A program made the translations under genes and the position numbers. Positions 1-9,959 of a DNA stretch of 64,000 nt are shown here, piece after piece. Numbering within the stretch: position 1 is the first letter of the stretch; each line of letters opens with the position of its first letter. The stretch covers positions 248,001 to 312,000 of the forward strand of contig CAWEAT010000002.1 of NCBI GenBank assembly GCA_963806935.1, read 5' to 3'. The notes beneath the pieces were generated by a model. It did no database searches, was not told where the DNA came from, and saw only the letters and a list, made by a program, of their open reading frames with translations. This stretch comes from Roseiarcus sp963806935 (GTDB taxonomy: Bacteria; Pseudomonadota; Alphaproteobacteria; Rhizobiales; Beijerinckiaceae).

Positions 1-2
1 GT

Positions 3-332
3 CAGGTCTACGCGCCGAACCTGACGCCGGCGGCCGGATTTCCGCAGGTTTGGGTCAATCAGCAGGGCCAGCCGATCTCTCCGCAGCCCGCGGTCGCCTT
101 CGGCCAGCAATACTGGAGCCGGTCGATCAGCTCGACCACCTATTCATTTGCCTGGGCGCTTTCGGCCGGGCTCGGCTTCCAGCTCAATCCGAGCACGACG
201 CTCGACATCGGCTATCGCTACCTCAACAGCGGCGTGACCACGAGGCTCATCAACCCGCAAACCGGCCTGACTCTGCGGCAAAACAACGCCTCGCAGCAAC
301 TGCGAGTCGGAATTCGCTACGTGCTGCAGTGA
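3..332 (+). CDS. Outer-membrane beta-barrel protein, C-terminal part (partial at the window start)
   Basis: The open frame runs from the window edge to a TGA at 330-332 and gives about 109 residues. They show alternating polar and hydrophobic strands (YSFAWALSAGLGFQL, TTLDIGYRYLNSG, QLRVGIRYVLQ), which is the pattern of the last strands of an OmpA/opacity-type barrel of alphaproteobacteria. Such proteins sit in the outer membrane; the C-terminal strand ending near an aromatic residue acts as the BAM insertion signal. The N-terminus and signal peptide lie outside the window, so the exact family (Omp25/RopB-like or a porin) cannot be decided. The next gene, kup, starts 129 bases downstream on the same strand but is unrelated in function. 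Confidence 0.7.
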   Translation, partial: QVYAPNLTPAAGFPQVWVNQQGQPISPQPAVAFGQQYWSRSISSTTYSFAWALSAGLGFQLNPSTTLDIGYRYLNSGVTTRLINPQTGLTLRQNNASQQLRVGIRYVLQ

Positions 333-461
333 TCGTCTCGGCAAAGGCCAAGGGCGAGCGCGGCTAGCGCAGATCGATCCGTCTCCTCGCCCTTGGCGGT
401 TTACGCGTCCTTCAGCCTGCGCTACCGTTCTTGTGCAAGGCGCTGGGCGAGAGGCCGGTCG

Positions 462-2396
462 ATGAGCGCAATCGCGAAGATCGACGCGGCGCCGCGAACG
501 GCGCACCCACAGAAAACGGGGCGGGCGCTGGGGCCGGCGGCGCTTGCTTGCATGGGCATCGTTTTTGGCGATATCGGCACGAGCCCGCTCTATACGCTCA
601 ACGTCGCGGCCAAATCCGCCAGTCCCACCGGACAAGTCACGCCTGAAGCGGTGCTCGGCATCGTGTCGCTGATCTTCTGGTCGCTCATCATCGTCATTTC
701 GTTCAAATACGCGATCCTCATCATGCGCGCAGACAATCACGGCGAGGGCGGCATCCTGGCGCTCCTGGCGCTGGTCAGCCCGCGCCGCGCCAAGCGGAAC
801 CGCTGGCGCGCCGCGATGGTCGTCATCGGCCTGGTCGGCGCGACTCTGCTTTACGGAGACGGCACGATTACGCCCGCAATCTCGGTCTTGAGCGCCATCG
901 AGGGCCTCAAGATTTATGCGCCTCAGCTCAACCACGCCGTCGTCCCGCTGACCGTCGTCATCCTCGCCATCCTGTTTCTCGTCCAGCGCAACGGCACGGC
1001 CCGGATCGGCGGCATATTTGGGCCGGTGATGCTGGTCTGGTTCGTCGTCGCCGGCGCGCTCGGCATTGTCGGAATCGTGCGATCGCCCGCGGTGCTCGCC
1101 GCGCTCAATCCGCTAGCGGCCGTCACCTATCTCTGGCACGCGGGGCCGCTGGCTCTCGTGGTCATCGGCGGCGCCTTTCTCGCCGTGACGGGCGGGGAGG
1201 CGTTCTACGCCGACATGGGCCATTTCGGCCCGCTGCCGATCCGCGTCGCCTGGTTTGGCGTGGCGCTGCCGGCGCTGACCCTCAATTATTTCGGCCAGGG
1301 CGGCCTGCTGCTCTCCGAGCCAAATTCACCTGACGTGGTCGACAGTCCCTTCTACGCCCTCGCCCCGCAATGGGCGCATATTCCGCTGATCATTTTGGCG
1401 ACAATGGCGACCGTCATCGCTTCGCAGGCGGTGATTTCCGGCGCCTATTCGATGACCCAGCAGGCGATCTCTCTCGGATTTCTGCCTCGAATGAGAGTCG
1501 TCCATACCGAAGGCCGCGAGATCGGCCAGATCTATGTGCCATTCGTCAACTGGGCGCTCGCCATCGGCGCCCTGGCCGCCGTCATCGGTTTCGGCTCCTC
1601 GGACGCTCTTGCCGGCGCATACGGCATCGCGGTGTCGCTCTTGATGGTGATCACGACGCTGTTGGCCACCTTCGTCGCCCTCCACTGGAAGCACTCTCGC
1701 TTCGTCGTCTTCACTGTGAACGGGAGTCTGCTCGCCCTCGACCTCTTGTTCTTCGCATCGACCTCAACCAAGCTGTTCGACGGCGGCTGGTTTCCGCTCC
1801 TCATCGCCTTCGTCATCTCGTTCCTCATGCTGACGTGGCGCAAAGGCGAGGAGGTCATGGACGCGGTGCGGCTCGAGATTCGCGAGCGGACTTCTGATTT
1901 CATCGAACGCCTCCGCCGCGATCCGCCGCTACGCCTCCCCGGAACCGCGATCGTTCTCGGGCGCATGGCCAAGGGCGTACCGTTGGCGCTGTCGCACAAC
2001 GTCCGGTGCAACCACGTCCTGCACGAGAGGGTGTTGCTGGTCGCGGCCAACATGACCGAGGCGCCGCGTGCGCCGGAACACGATCGGTTCGTGGTCGCCC
2101 CGATCGCCGAAGGCATCACTCGCCTCGAGTTGCGCTTCGGATTCATGGAGGAGCCAAACATCCCCGAGCGACTGGTCGAGGCGACGGCGAGCGGAAGGAT
2201 CGAGCCATTCGATCTCGGCCGCGCCATCTACTATACCGGGCACGAGACTATCATTCCGTCCGGACGGCGCCCGGGACTGCCCCGATGGCGGGAGGCGCTG
2301 TTCGCCTTCCTGCACCACAACGCCCAGCGCCCGGGAGCGTTCTTCAAGATCCCCGGTTCTCAGATCATGGAGATCGGCGTCGAATTCGAGATTTGA
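462..2396 (+). CDS. kup: Kup-type low-affinity potassium transporter
   Basis: This 644-residue protein belongs to the KUP/HAK/KT potassium uptake family, which imports K+ with protons across the inner membrane. The family signature GIVFGDIGTSPLYTL is near the N-terminus, followed by about twelve hydrophobic segments (for example AILIMRADNHGEGGILALLAL, LLYGDGTITPAISVLSAIEGL, GGEAFYADMGHFG) and a soluble C-terminal domain of roughly 160 residues. Length and order match E. coli Kup. I chose the ATG at 462 because a GAGAGG sequence lies just upstream and the signature then sits at the usual place; an in-frame TTG at 393 would add 23 residues without homology-like character. It appears to be transcribed alone, convergent with the PEP-CTERM gene. 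Confidence 0.95.
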   Translation: MSAIAKIDAAPRTAHPQKTGRALGPAALACMGIVFGDIGTSPLYTLNVAAKSASPTGQVTPEAVLGIVSLIFWSLIIVISFKYAILIMRADNHGEGGILALLALVSPRRAKRNRWRAAMVVIGLVGATLLYGDGTITPAISVLSAIEGLKIYAPQLNHAVVPLTVVILAILFLVQRNGTARIGGIFGPVMLVWFVVAGALGIVGIVRSPAVLAALNPLAAVTYLWHAGPLALVVIGGAFLAVTGGEAFYADMGHFGPLPIRVAWFGVALPALTLNYFGQGGLLLSEPNSPDVVDSPFYALAPQWAHIPLIILATMATVIASQAVISGAYSMTQQAISLGFLPRMRVVHTEGREIGQIYVPFVNWALAIGALAAVIGFGSSDALAGAYGIAVSLLMVITTLLATFVALHWKHSRFVVFTVNGSLLALDLLFFASTSTKLFDGGWFPLLIAFVISFLMLTWRKGEEVMDAVRLEIRERTSDFIERLRRDPPLRLPGTAIVLGRMAKGVPLALSHNVRCNHVLHERVLLVAANMTEAPRAPEHDRFVVAPIAEGITRLELRFGFMEEPNIPERLVEATASGRIEPFDLGRAIYYTGHETIIPSGRRPGLPRWREALFAFLHHNAQRPGAFFKIPGSQIMEIGVEFEI

Positions 2397-2478
2397 GCTC
2401 GGCGGGCGGCTTCTTCACGCCGGCAGAATGCTGCGTCGAGTGCAGCGTCTGCCGGGGACCATTGTCCGTTGCGATGGC

Positions 2479-3018
2479 TCAGACAGCCGCGACGGCGCGG
2501 GCGCGGCGATAACCGACCGCGCCAAGGCCAACGAAACCGGCGATCAGCATCGCCCAGGTCGCAGGCTCCGGAACCGCCGTTGCGACGCCGGTCACGAGGT
2601 AACGGATCGGCGGTCCGCCGATCGTGTATGAAAGATTCTCCCACGACGGACCGCCCGCTCCGCCGATGATCGGATCGGAGCCCGACGATCCAAGCGGATT
2701 CGTAAAGGTCAGCTGCAACCCGCCGAAATAAGGCGGAGACGTGCGGCCATAGCCGACGCAATTGGCTCCGCAGCCGTCGGGATCAGCCGTGGCGGCTGTG
2801 TAGACATATCCGGAAATCGCCCCGCTCAATGTGGTCAGCTGCAGGCTGGCAAGTTCCACGTAGCCGTAAGTGTTCACGGTGAATTCGCCGCTCAAACTGG
2901 TCGAATCGTCGAACGTGCCGGTAATAATGTAAGTGACATCGGCCTTGCTGGCGGTTGCGCCCGCGACCACGCTCGCCGCCGCCAAGCCGATAATTGCCCA
3001 GAACGCTCTCAGTTTCAT
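2479..3018 (-). CDS. PEP-CTERM sorting domain-containing secreted protein
   Basis: The 179-residue product has an N-terminal signal peptide (MKLRAFWAIIGLAAASVVAGATASKA) and a C-terminal PEP-CTERM tag: the motif VPEPATWAMLIAGFVGLG, a hydrophobic helix, then an arginine cluster (YRRARA). This tag is the alphaproteobacterial PEPxxWAMM form, recognised by an exosortase-type system and linked in general to exopolysaccharide-associated export. The middle is Gly/Ser/Thr rich with no recognisable domain. The ATG at 3018 has an AAGGGTGAG ribosome site; a frame 11 codons longer exists but lacks one. No exosortase gene is in this window, so processing would depend on a locus elsewhere. Confidence 0.85.
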   Translation of the reverse strand: MKLRAFWAIIGLAAASVVAGATASKADVTYIITGTFDDSTSLSGEFTVNTYGYVELASLQLTTLSGAISGYVYTAATADPDGCGANCVGYGRTSPPYFGGLQLTFTNPLGSSGSDPIIGGAGGPSWENLSYTIGGPPIRYLVTGVATAVPEPATWAMLIAGFVGLGAVGYRRARAVAAV

Positions 3019-3640
3019 TCGCTCACCCTTCCCGCTACGGCTCCGCGCCACAATTTTCGACAGCCGGACCCCACGCCGATTTACTCAACTCAGCGCGTAC
3101 AATCTTACATACTCAGGCATGATCCACAAGCGACTTGCTGTGGATATTGTTAGCGCCGCGGCGCTCAAGGCTTGGGGGAAGACCCGCCCCCAGACAGAGG
3201 GTCGCAATCCGGGCGCCCGGCCTGGAGCTTTTGTGCTTCGTTTTGGAAAGACGAAATCAGGTGGAGTGATCCGACAAAAGATTGCAGGCAATCAGAACTT
3301 TGGTTATTCTGACCCTATGGCAAATCCTGTCGCTCCTCGCGCCGAGATCGCAGGGCGCCCTTCCGCGCCTCGCACGCGACGAGAGGCGCGGGAAAAAATG
3401 GTTTCCTGCTTCCACCCCGCGCAACCCATTGAAATGTCACAATTCTGACGAGAGAATCCAAGCAAACCCCAGACAATCCAACCCGCGCGAGCGGGATCTT
3501 CGGCTGAAACCGCCCGAAGCCAAGAAAACCCAAATGGACGCTCGGCCAACGCCGACGGCCGCCCTCGGAAAAGGGGCCGAACCGACTCCCATCCACGCGC
3601 GTTGCGCTCTACCGGGTAAGGCCGCTGAAGACGCCCGCGG
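3019..3640. other. Intergenic region without a supported gene
   Basis: About 620 bases separate the start of the PEP-CTERM gene from the end of the cold-shock gene. Open frames here are short, have no plausible ribosome site or family match, and overlap on both strands. The PEP-CTERM promoter must lie in the first 200 bases. I see no tRNA, no clear terminator and no repeat. Confidence 0.5.
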
Positions 3641-4288
3641 CTACAGCGAGATCGCGATCGCCTCGCGGCCCTTCGGCGTCTCGACAACGCGCATCGAGAC
3701 GGCCTGCCCCTCAATGAGGCTGGAAGCGCCCGCGGCGCTGAGAACCGAGGCGTGGACGAACACGTCCCGCCCGAAGTCGTCGCCGGCGACGAAGCCAAAG
3801 CCGCGCGCGCCGTCAAACCACTTGACTTTCCCGGTCAAACCGACGGCGGTCGATGGGTCGGGAGTCTGCCGTCGCTGTGGCCGCTCCGGCCGTTCGATGG
3901 CGCTCGTGGTGTCGACCTCGATCACCCGCACCACCTGCGCGCCGCGCGAGCCGGATCGGACGACCGCGCGAACCTTCGCCCCCGAAGGTAGGGTTTCGCG
4001 TCTGATCTGGCGCAGGGTCTTGAGATGCAAGAATGCATCGCCTCGGCCGCCGGTCAGCTCAACGAAGCCATAGCCCTTTTCCGCGTTGAACCATTTCACC
4101 GTCGCCTCGACCGTCAGCCCGCTCGCCAAAGCATCGGCGCCAGCAGCAGAACTGCCAAAAGCGCTGGTTGCATCCTGCTGAACTCGCGCCAACCCCCGCG
4201 AACCGGACGGTTCTGCCCCCTCCGCAAACGGCTCGTCGGCTTCGAACGCTTGCCTCCCAAGGGTCCGCAACTGATGAACATTACTCAT
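3641..4288 (-). CDS. Cold-shock protein with two cold-shock domains
   Basis: The 215-residue protein has a low-complexity N-terminal stretch of about 58 residues and then two cold-shock domains, at about 59-125 and 152-215. Each has the nucleic-acid-binding RNP1 and RNP2 motifs: KGYGFVEL with DAFLHL, then RGFGFVAG with DVFVHA. Proteins of this double layout are typical of Hyphomicrobiales and bind single-stranded RNA or DNA, usually as RNA chaperones. The ATG at 4288 was preferred to an upstream in-frame start because GGGAGGA precedes it at good spacing. The 367 bases between this start and the histidine kinase gene hold no convincing gene; they could supply a long 5' leader, which many cold-shock mRNAs have. 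Confidence 0.9.
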   Translation of the reverse strand: MSNVHQLRTLGRQAFEADEPFAEGAEPSGSRGLARVQQDATSAFGSSAAGADALASGLTVEATVKWFNAEKGYGFVELTGGRGDAFLHLKTLRQIRRETLPSGAKVRAVVRSGSRGAQVVRVIEVDTTSAIERPERPQRRQTPDPSTAVGLTGKVKWFDGARGFGFVAGDDFGRDVFVHASVLSAAGASSLIEGQAVSMRVVETPKGREAIAISL

Positions 4289-4655
4289 CGCTCCAGTCCT
4301 CCCATCACCCTCATCGTTCGGACTGCTCCCGTTCGAGAACTGTCGCCATACATGCTGAAGTCGTGATGATTGAACGATGCCGCTCCATCCAATCTCGCGC
4401 CAATGGCCCAAAGTTCGCGTTCTGGACACACCCGTCCGATGGCCGGGACGAGCACACCTGCCGCCCCGGACTCCAGACGCCGTAGGACAGCAAATCCACC
4501 GCCGCTGTGAGCGGGCTCACAGCGCGGACGGATGCCGCGGTATAAGTTGTAGTGGGTGGTATGACCCCGCGGCGCTGGCGAGCTGGCCGCCCAAGCGCCA
4601 CCGCCCGCTGGCTGATTGACGCCTTACGGGTACATACGCGCCGGCGCGACTTCCT

Positions 4656-7031
4656 TCATGCCACGCGCGCCATCGCGAGGGCGCGGAGGCTCCGCTGGAC
4701 CTTCGGGAGGGAGACCACCGCCGCCGCGCCTCCGCCGGTCTGGGACTGGAGCCGCAGCGTTCCGCCGTGCAATTCGACCAGCGAGTTGGCGATAGCCAGG
4801 CCAAGCCCCGATCCTTTCATGCCGTTGGCCATGACGACGTCGCCCTGCTCGAAGGGCCGGCCGAGGCGCACGACGTCCTGGGCAGTGATGCCCGGACCAT
4901 TGTCCTCGACGATGAAATGGACCAGCTCTCCGACCGCTGCGGCGCCGATGGAGATTTCGCCGCCCTCGGGCGCGAATTTCACCGCATTGCGCATCAGCGT
5001 GGTGAGGATCCGCTCGACCGCAAGAGAGTCCGCTTCGATCGTCACATCCGGGCCGACCTCCACCCTGACGGCGATTCGCTTCTCGCGCGCCGTCGGCGCG
5101 ATGTCGAGCACCGCCCGGCTGACGGCCTGCTCGGCGCGAAATCGTGCATAGGACAGGCGCTCCCGGCCTGCCTCGAGCCGCGCCATGTCGAGAACGTCGC
5201 TGACCACATGCAAGAGATACTCGCCGCCGGCGAGAATGTGGGCGCAGTAATCACGGTACTTCTGCGATCCCAGCGGCCCAAACGTCTGGCTTCCCATCAG
5301 CTGCGAGAAGCCGATAATGGCGTTGAGCGGCGTGCGCAGCTCATGGCTCATGTTGGCGAGGAACTCCGCCTTGGCGCGATTGGCCGCCTCGGCCCGCGAT
5401 TTCTGCTCGTGATAGCGCTCGGCGAGATCGGCGAGCTGCTGGGCCTGCTCCTCGAGCGATCGCCGCGACTGTTTGAGCTGAGCAACGGTGGCCAGCAGAA
5501 GCCGCTCGGAATTGATGAGTTGCTGCTCGTGTTCCTTCAGCGCGGTAATATCGGCGCCGACCGAGACATAGCCGCCGTCGCGGGTGCGGCGCTCGTTGAC
5601 CTGCAGCCAGCGCCCATCGTCGAGGCGCGCCTCGTAGGTGCGCGATGCGCCGAAATATGCGCCGTCGCCAGCGGCGCCCAGGACGTCGTGAGCGATAACG
5701 TGGGCATCTCCCGGGGCGGCATGGGCTGCGCGGCCCGGGGCCGGCCGTCCTGCCTCGCCGGGCCGATCGCGCAGGCCCTGATATTTCGAGTTGCACAGCA
5801 CCACCCGGTTGCTCGAATCCCGGAGGACGAAGGCCTCGGAAATCGCCTCGATCGCGTCGCGTAGTCGCTGGTCGGCGGTCGCCGACAGCTCGGCTTCGCG
5901 CTTGCGCTCGGTCACGTCGACGGCGATGCCGACGAGACTGGCCGCGCCGGTCTCCTCATCCTCGACGATATCCGCTCGCTTGCGAAGCCACACCCAGCGC
6001 CCGTCCGCCGCCCGCATGCGGAACTCGACGTCGATGCACTCACCGCGCCGCTCGGCGGCGATCCGCGCGATCGTCTCGAGCGACTCATCGTCAGGGTGCA
6101 TGAGGCGTTGCAGATCGGCAATCGTCCAGCGGCTCGGCCGCTCCTCGAGTTCGAGGAGCCCGAACATGGAACGCGACCAATGGATATGGCCGCTCTCCAA
6201 ATCCCACGTCCATAGGCCGCAACGCCCGCGATTGAGCGCCAGCTCGACGCGGGCGCGCCTCGCGCGCTCTTCGCGAACGCGTCGGCGCTTGCCGCTGGCA
6301 TGGATCGCGTAGAGGGCCGCCGCCGCGATCATGAGCGCGACCGTCAAGGCGAGCAGAAGGATCGTCACCAGCGCCGCGCGACGCCAGGCCGCCAAATGAA
6401 GATCAACCGGCGACGCGAAGGCTACTCTTGCTGAAGTCCGCGATAGCGTCCGCACGGCCGCAAACTGCTCGTCGCCGCGCTCGGTCTGGAATTTGATCAC
6501 GCCGCCCCAATCGCCAGCCGATAAGGCGACTTTGCGGTCGCCGAAAAGGGCCGCCAGCGGCGAATTGGACGCAGCCTGCGTCCGGTCGAATTCGACCAGC
6601 CGCCCGTTGTGATCAACGAGGATCGATTGGGCGAACCGCTCGTCGGGATGGGCCTCGAGGACGCTTCGGAAGATTTCGGCCTCGGACCCCTTCGGGTCAG
6701 CGATAAGCGCCGCGTTGAGCCGCTGGACGAGCAGGGTGGCGCGGATGTCGACATCATGCACGGCGGCGCGTAACGCGAGGTCATGTTCGAGCCGCAAATG
6801 GTAGAGAGTCAGCGCGATAGTCCCGATGATCGCGACAGCAGTTCCGATTGAAGCTGTTCGCGGAATCACTCGCCAACTGACCGTCGCGAGGAAGCGCCGA
6901 TATGCGCGTTCAAGCGCCTCGATCGGACGGCGCACCCACGCCGCGGCGAAGCGGAGCGTCGCTTCCGCGCCCAACGCTCGGACTGGCCCTTCCGGACATG
7001 TGTCCCCGTTTGCCGCGCTTACACGCGTCAT
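4656..7031 (-). CDS. Membrane-bound PAS-domain sensor histidine kinase
   Basis: This 791-residue orphan sensor kinase has one transmembrane helix near residues 56-80 and a second near 217-245, bracketing an extracytoplasmic sensing region of about 135 residues. Two PAS/PAC units follow (the first contains GLWTWDLESGHIHWS), then a coiled coil, a HisKA dimerisation domain with the H-box FLANMSHELRTPLNAIIGF (His near residue 562) and an HATPase domain with N, G1 (VEDNGPGI) and G2 (GSGLGLAIANSLVELHGG) boxes. There is no receiver domain and no adjacent response regulator, so its partner is encoded elsewhere. I used the ATG at 7031 rather than an upstream TTG at 7055. The gene faces the same way as pepN but is separated from it by 235 bases. 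Confidence 0.9.
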   Translation of the reverse strand: MTRVSAANGDTCPEGPVRALGAEATLRFAAAWVRRPIEALERAYRRFLATVSWRVIPRTASIGTAVAIIGTIALTLYHLRLEHDLALRAAVHDVDIRATLLVQRLNAALIADPKGSEAEIFRSVLEAHPDERFAQSILVDHNGRLVEFDRTQAASNSPLAALFGDRKVALSAGDWGGVIKFQTERGDEQFAAVRTLSRTSARVAFASPVDLHLAAWRRAALVTILLLALTVALMIAAAALYAIHASGKRRRVREERARRARVELALNRGRCGLWTWDLESGHIHWSRSMFGLLELEERPSRWTIADLQRLMHPDDESLETIARIAAERRGECIDVEFRMRAADGRWVWLRKRADIVEDEETGAASLVGIAVDVTERKREAELSATADQRLRDAIEAISEAFVLRDSSNRVVLCNSKYQGLRDRPGEAGRPAPGRAAHAAPGDAHVIAHDVLGAAGDGAYFGASRTYEARLDDGRWLQVNERRTRDGGYVSVGADITALKEHEQQLINSERLLLATVAQLKQSRRSLEEQAQQLADLAERYHEQKSRAEAANRAKAEFLANMSHELRTPLNAIIGFSQLMGSQTFGPLGSQKYRDYCAHILAGGEYLLHVVSDVLDMARLEAGRERLSYARFRAEQAVSRAVLDIAPTAREKRIAVRVEVGPDVTIEADSLAVERILTTLMRNAVKFAPEGGEISIGAAAVGELVHFIVEDNGPGITAQDVVRLGRPFEQGDVVMANGMKGSGLGLAIANSLVELHGGTLRLQSQTGGGAAAVVSLPKVQRSLRALAMARVA

Positions 7032-7266
7032 TGCCCATCCCAGACTTCGCCACAAATTACACTCGGGCAGCCGCCTTTACGCCCGAATCACTACGATAAG
7101 AATCCTTGTGCAAATCTTTGTCCAGACCCTTGACACGGGCGGGTGGAAAAAAATGTGGCCGAACGGGGGCTGCGAGAGAATCGGCAGTCGGCGCCGGGCT
7201 CCAGCGCATTGAATCCCCCGGCCGCAGCTGAAACGAGCGCGCGCAAGGGCCTGGCGACCGCCGCCC

Positions 7267-9924
7267 TTAGCCGAGGCTCCGGGTCACGATGTCGCGCACA
7301 TCAGGCGACAGCGAGGGTTGGGCGGCGATACGCTTCAGCATCGCTTCGGCCTTGTCCCGGCGGGCTTCCTCCAGCGAACGCCACGACCGCATCGCAGTCA
7401 ACAGCCGCGCGGCGATCTGGGGGTTGGTCGGGTCGAGAAAAACCACCATCTCTTCGAGCAACTCAAAGCCTGCGCCGTCAGGCCGATTGAATTGCGTCTG
7501 ATTGGCGGTGAACCCGCCGATCAGCGCCCGGACGCGATTGGGGTTGGCGAGCGAGAATCCACGGTGGTTCATCAGGCCGCGCACCCTCTCCAGCGTCTCG
7601 CGCTCGGGAATGAGGGCCTGGAGTGCGAACCATTTATCAAGAATGAGCGGCTCCATTGCGTAACGCCGGCCGAAGGCGCCGAGCGCATGCTCGCGCGCCT
7701 CGTCGGCCTTGAAGGCGATCGCGGTCAGCGCGCCGAGGCGCTCTGTCATGTTATCCGCCTCGGCGAGCTGGCGATGGGCGAGCTCCAGTCCCTCGATCAC
7801 GTCGCCGTCGACGAACAGGCTGAGAGCGACGTTGCGAAGCGCGCGGCGGCCGGCCGCGGGGGCGTCGGGGCTGAACGGCGAAGTATCGGCGAACTCGGCG
7901 TGCAGGGCGGCAAGCGCTCCAGCGTGGGCGCGCCCGAGCGCGCCGCGCATGGTCTTGCGCGCGACGTAGATCGCATCCGGATCGACGTCCTGGCCAATCT
8001 CGCGCGCAATGTCGGCCTCCGTCGGCAGGCTCATCGCCAGAGCGGCGAAGGCGTGATCGATGCGGCCGGCCCGAGCGTCCTCGATCAGCGCGCCGAAGGC
8101 GGCAGCCAGCGCGCCGTCACGCTCCGGCGCGTGGCCGGCGCGAATGGCGCTCACGCCACGGATGAGAATGCGCGTCCCCAGACTCTGGAGCGATTGCCAG
8201 CGGTTGAAATTGTCGCTGTCATGCCGCGAGAGGACGACCAAATCCTCCTCGGTCAGGTCGTCGTCCGCCCGCACCGGCGCCGAGAAGCCGCGAAGGAACG
8301 ATAACGTGGGCCGCTGCGGCACATCGCGAAAGACGATCGACCGCCGCGCATCCTTGAGTTCAAATACGCCGCTCGCGAGCTCGCTGGCGGTCGCGTCCGA
8401 CGACGAGAGGGGCAGATCGCCGCCGTTGGGACCGACTAGGCCGAGCGCAAGCGGCATCGTGGCCGGCAACTTCACCGCTTGTCCCGGCGTCGGCGCGAGC
8501 GACTGGGCGATTTCGAGGCGGTAGGTCTTGGCGGCGGCGTCGTAGGCGGTGCGAACCGTGACCCTCGGGGTGCCCGCCTGGCTGTACCAGCGCATGAAGA
8601 GGGTCAGGTCACGGCCGGAAACGGTCTCGAAACAGGCGATAAAATCCTCGATCGTCGCCGCATGACCGTCGAAGCGGGTGAAGTAAAGGTCCATGCCGGC
8701 GCGGAATGCCCCGGCGCCGATCAAGCGCTTCAGCATCCGGATGATCTCGGCGCCTTTCTGATAGACGGTCGCAGTGTAGAAGTTGCTGATCTCGTGATAG
8801 ACCTCGGGCCGGACATTGTGCGCCAGCGGGCCGGCGTCCTCAGGGAACTGGGCCGCGCGCAGCGCGCGAACGTCGCCGATGCGCTCGACCGGCGCAGAGC
8901 GCATGTCGCCCGAGAATTCCTGGTCGCGGAACACGGTCAGTCCCTCTTTGAGGCACAACTGGAACCAGTCCCGGCAAGTTACGCGATTGCCCGTCCAGTT
9001 ATGAAAATACTCGTGGGCGATCACCCCCTCGATGCCCGCGTAATCGTCGTCGGTCGCCGTATCCGGCGACGCGAGCACATATTTGTCATTGAAGACATTG
9101 AGGCCCTTGTTCTCCATTGCGCCCATATTGAAGTCGGAGACGGCGACGATGTTGAAGACGTCGAGATCATATTCGCGCCCATAAGCCTGTTCGTCCCAGG
9201 TCATCGATCGCTTGAGCGCGCCCATCGCGTAGCGGGCGCGGTCCTCGCGGCCATGTTCCACATAGATAGCGAGCGCGACATTGCGGCCGGACGCGGTGAC
9301 AAACGAATCGCCGATATGGCCGAGATTGCCGGCGACGAGTGCGAACAGGTAACACGGCTTTTTGTGCGGATCCCGCCAGATGGCGTAGTGGCGCCCGGGA
9401 ATGTCGGTCTCGCCTGTGGCTTCAAGATTGCCATTGGAGAGCAGAACCGGCGCCTCGTCCCGATCCGCCTCGAGCCGCACCCGATAGGTCGAGAGCACGT
9501 CCGGCCGGTCGAGGAAATAGGTTATGCGCCGAAAGCCCTCCGCCTCGCACTGGGTGCAATAGGCCGAACCGGTGCGATAGAGACCCATCAGCTTGGTGTT
9601 AGCCGCCGGATCGAGCCGCGTCTCGATCTTCAGTTTGAACGGGCGCGGCGGCGGCCGCGAAAGCAGAAATTGCGAAGGCTTTGCCTCGAAACCGGAGCCG
9701 TCGAGCGGATCGCCGTCCAATCTCGCGGAAATGAACAGTAGCTCGTCGCCGTCAAGCTCAAGCGCGGCGCCCTCCCGGCCGGCGGGATTGGGCCGCAGCG
9801 ACAAGGTCGAAACGACTCGGGTCGCATGGATGTCAAGCGACACATCGAGGTCCACAAGGTCGATGAGATAGTCAGGCGGACGATAATCGGTGAGGCGAAC
9901 TGGCTGTCCGACCGATGTGCGCAT
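7267..9924 (-). CDS. pepN: Aminopeptidase N (M1 family zinc metallopeptidase)
   Basis: The 885-residue protein matches bacterial PepN along its length. It has the substrate-binding GAMENKGLN motif near residue 270, the zinc site HEYFHNWTGNRVT near residue 305 with the downstream Glu (LKEGLTVFRDQEFS), an Ig-like middle part and the long alpha-helical C-terminal domain of the DUF3458 type. PepN removes N-terminal residues from peptides in the cytoplasm during protein turnover. The start ATG at 9924 is well placed. The gene is followed in the same direction, after a gap, by the histidine kinase; upstream, 36 bases away, lies the end of murI on the same strand. Confidence 0.96.
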   Translation of the reverse strand: MRTSVGQPVRLTDYRPPDYLIDLVDLDVSLDIHATRVVSTLSLRPNPAGREGAALELDGDELLFISARLDGDPLDGSGFEAKPSQFLLSRPPPRPFKLKIETRLDPAANTKLMGLYRTGSAYCTQCEAEGFRRITYFLDRPDVLSTYRVRLEADRDEAPVLLSNGNLEATGETDIPGRHYAIWRDPHKKPCYLFALVAGNLGHIGDSFVTASGRNVALAIYVEHGREDRARYAMGALKRSMTWDEQAYGREYDLDVFNIVAVSDFNMGAMENKGLNVFNDKYVLASPDTATDDDYAGIEGVIAHEYFHNWTGNRVTCRDWFQLCLKEGLTVFRDQEFSGDMRSAPVERIGDVRALRAAQFPEDAGPLAHNVRPEVYHEISNFYTATVYQKGAEIIRMLKRLIGAGAFRAGMDLYFTRFDGHAATIEDFIACFETVSGRDLTLFMRWYSQAGTPRVTVRTAYDAAAKTYRLEIAQSLAPTPGQAVKLPATMPLALGLVGPNGGDLPLSSSDATASELASGVFELKDARRSIVFRDVPQRPTLSFLRGFSAPVRADDDLTEEDLVVLSRHDSDNFNRWQSLQSLGTRILIRGVSAIRAGHAPERDGALAAAFGALIEDARAGRIDHAFAALAMSLPTEADIAREIGQDVDPDAIYVARKTMRGALGRAHAGALAALHAEFADTSPFSPDAPAAGRRALRNVALSLFVDGDVIEGLELAHRQLAEADNMTERLGALTAIAFKADEAREHALGAFGRRYAMEPLILDKWFALQALIPERETLERVRGLMNHRGFSLANPNRVRALIGGFTANQTQFNRPDGAGFELLEEMVVFLDPTNPQIAARLLTAMRSWRSLEEARRDKAEAMLKRIAAQPSLSPDVRDIVTRSLG

Positions 9925-9959
9925 GGGCGGCCTTTCCGAGTCCTGGCTTTTGCTGGCGA

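Noticed and set aside
4311..4601. A 96-codon minus-strand frame upstream of the cold-shock gene
   Set aside because: It has no ribosome site and an odd composition, and lies where the cold-shock leader and promoter should be.
8479..9741. A 420-codon plus-strand frame opposite pepN
   Set aside because: It is a shadow of the conserved aminopeptidase gene, with no ribosome site or domain.
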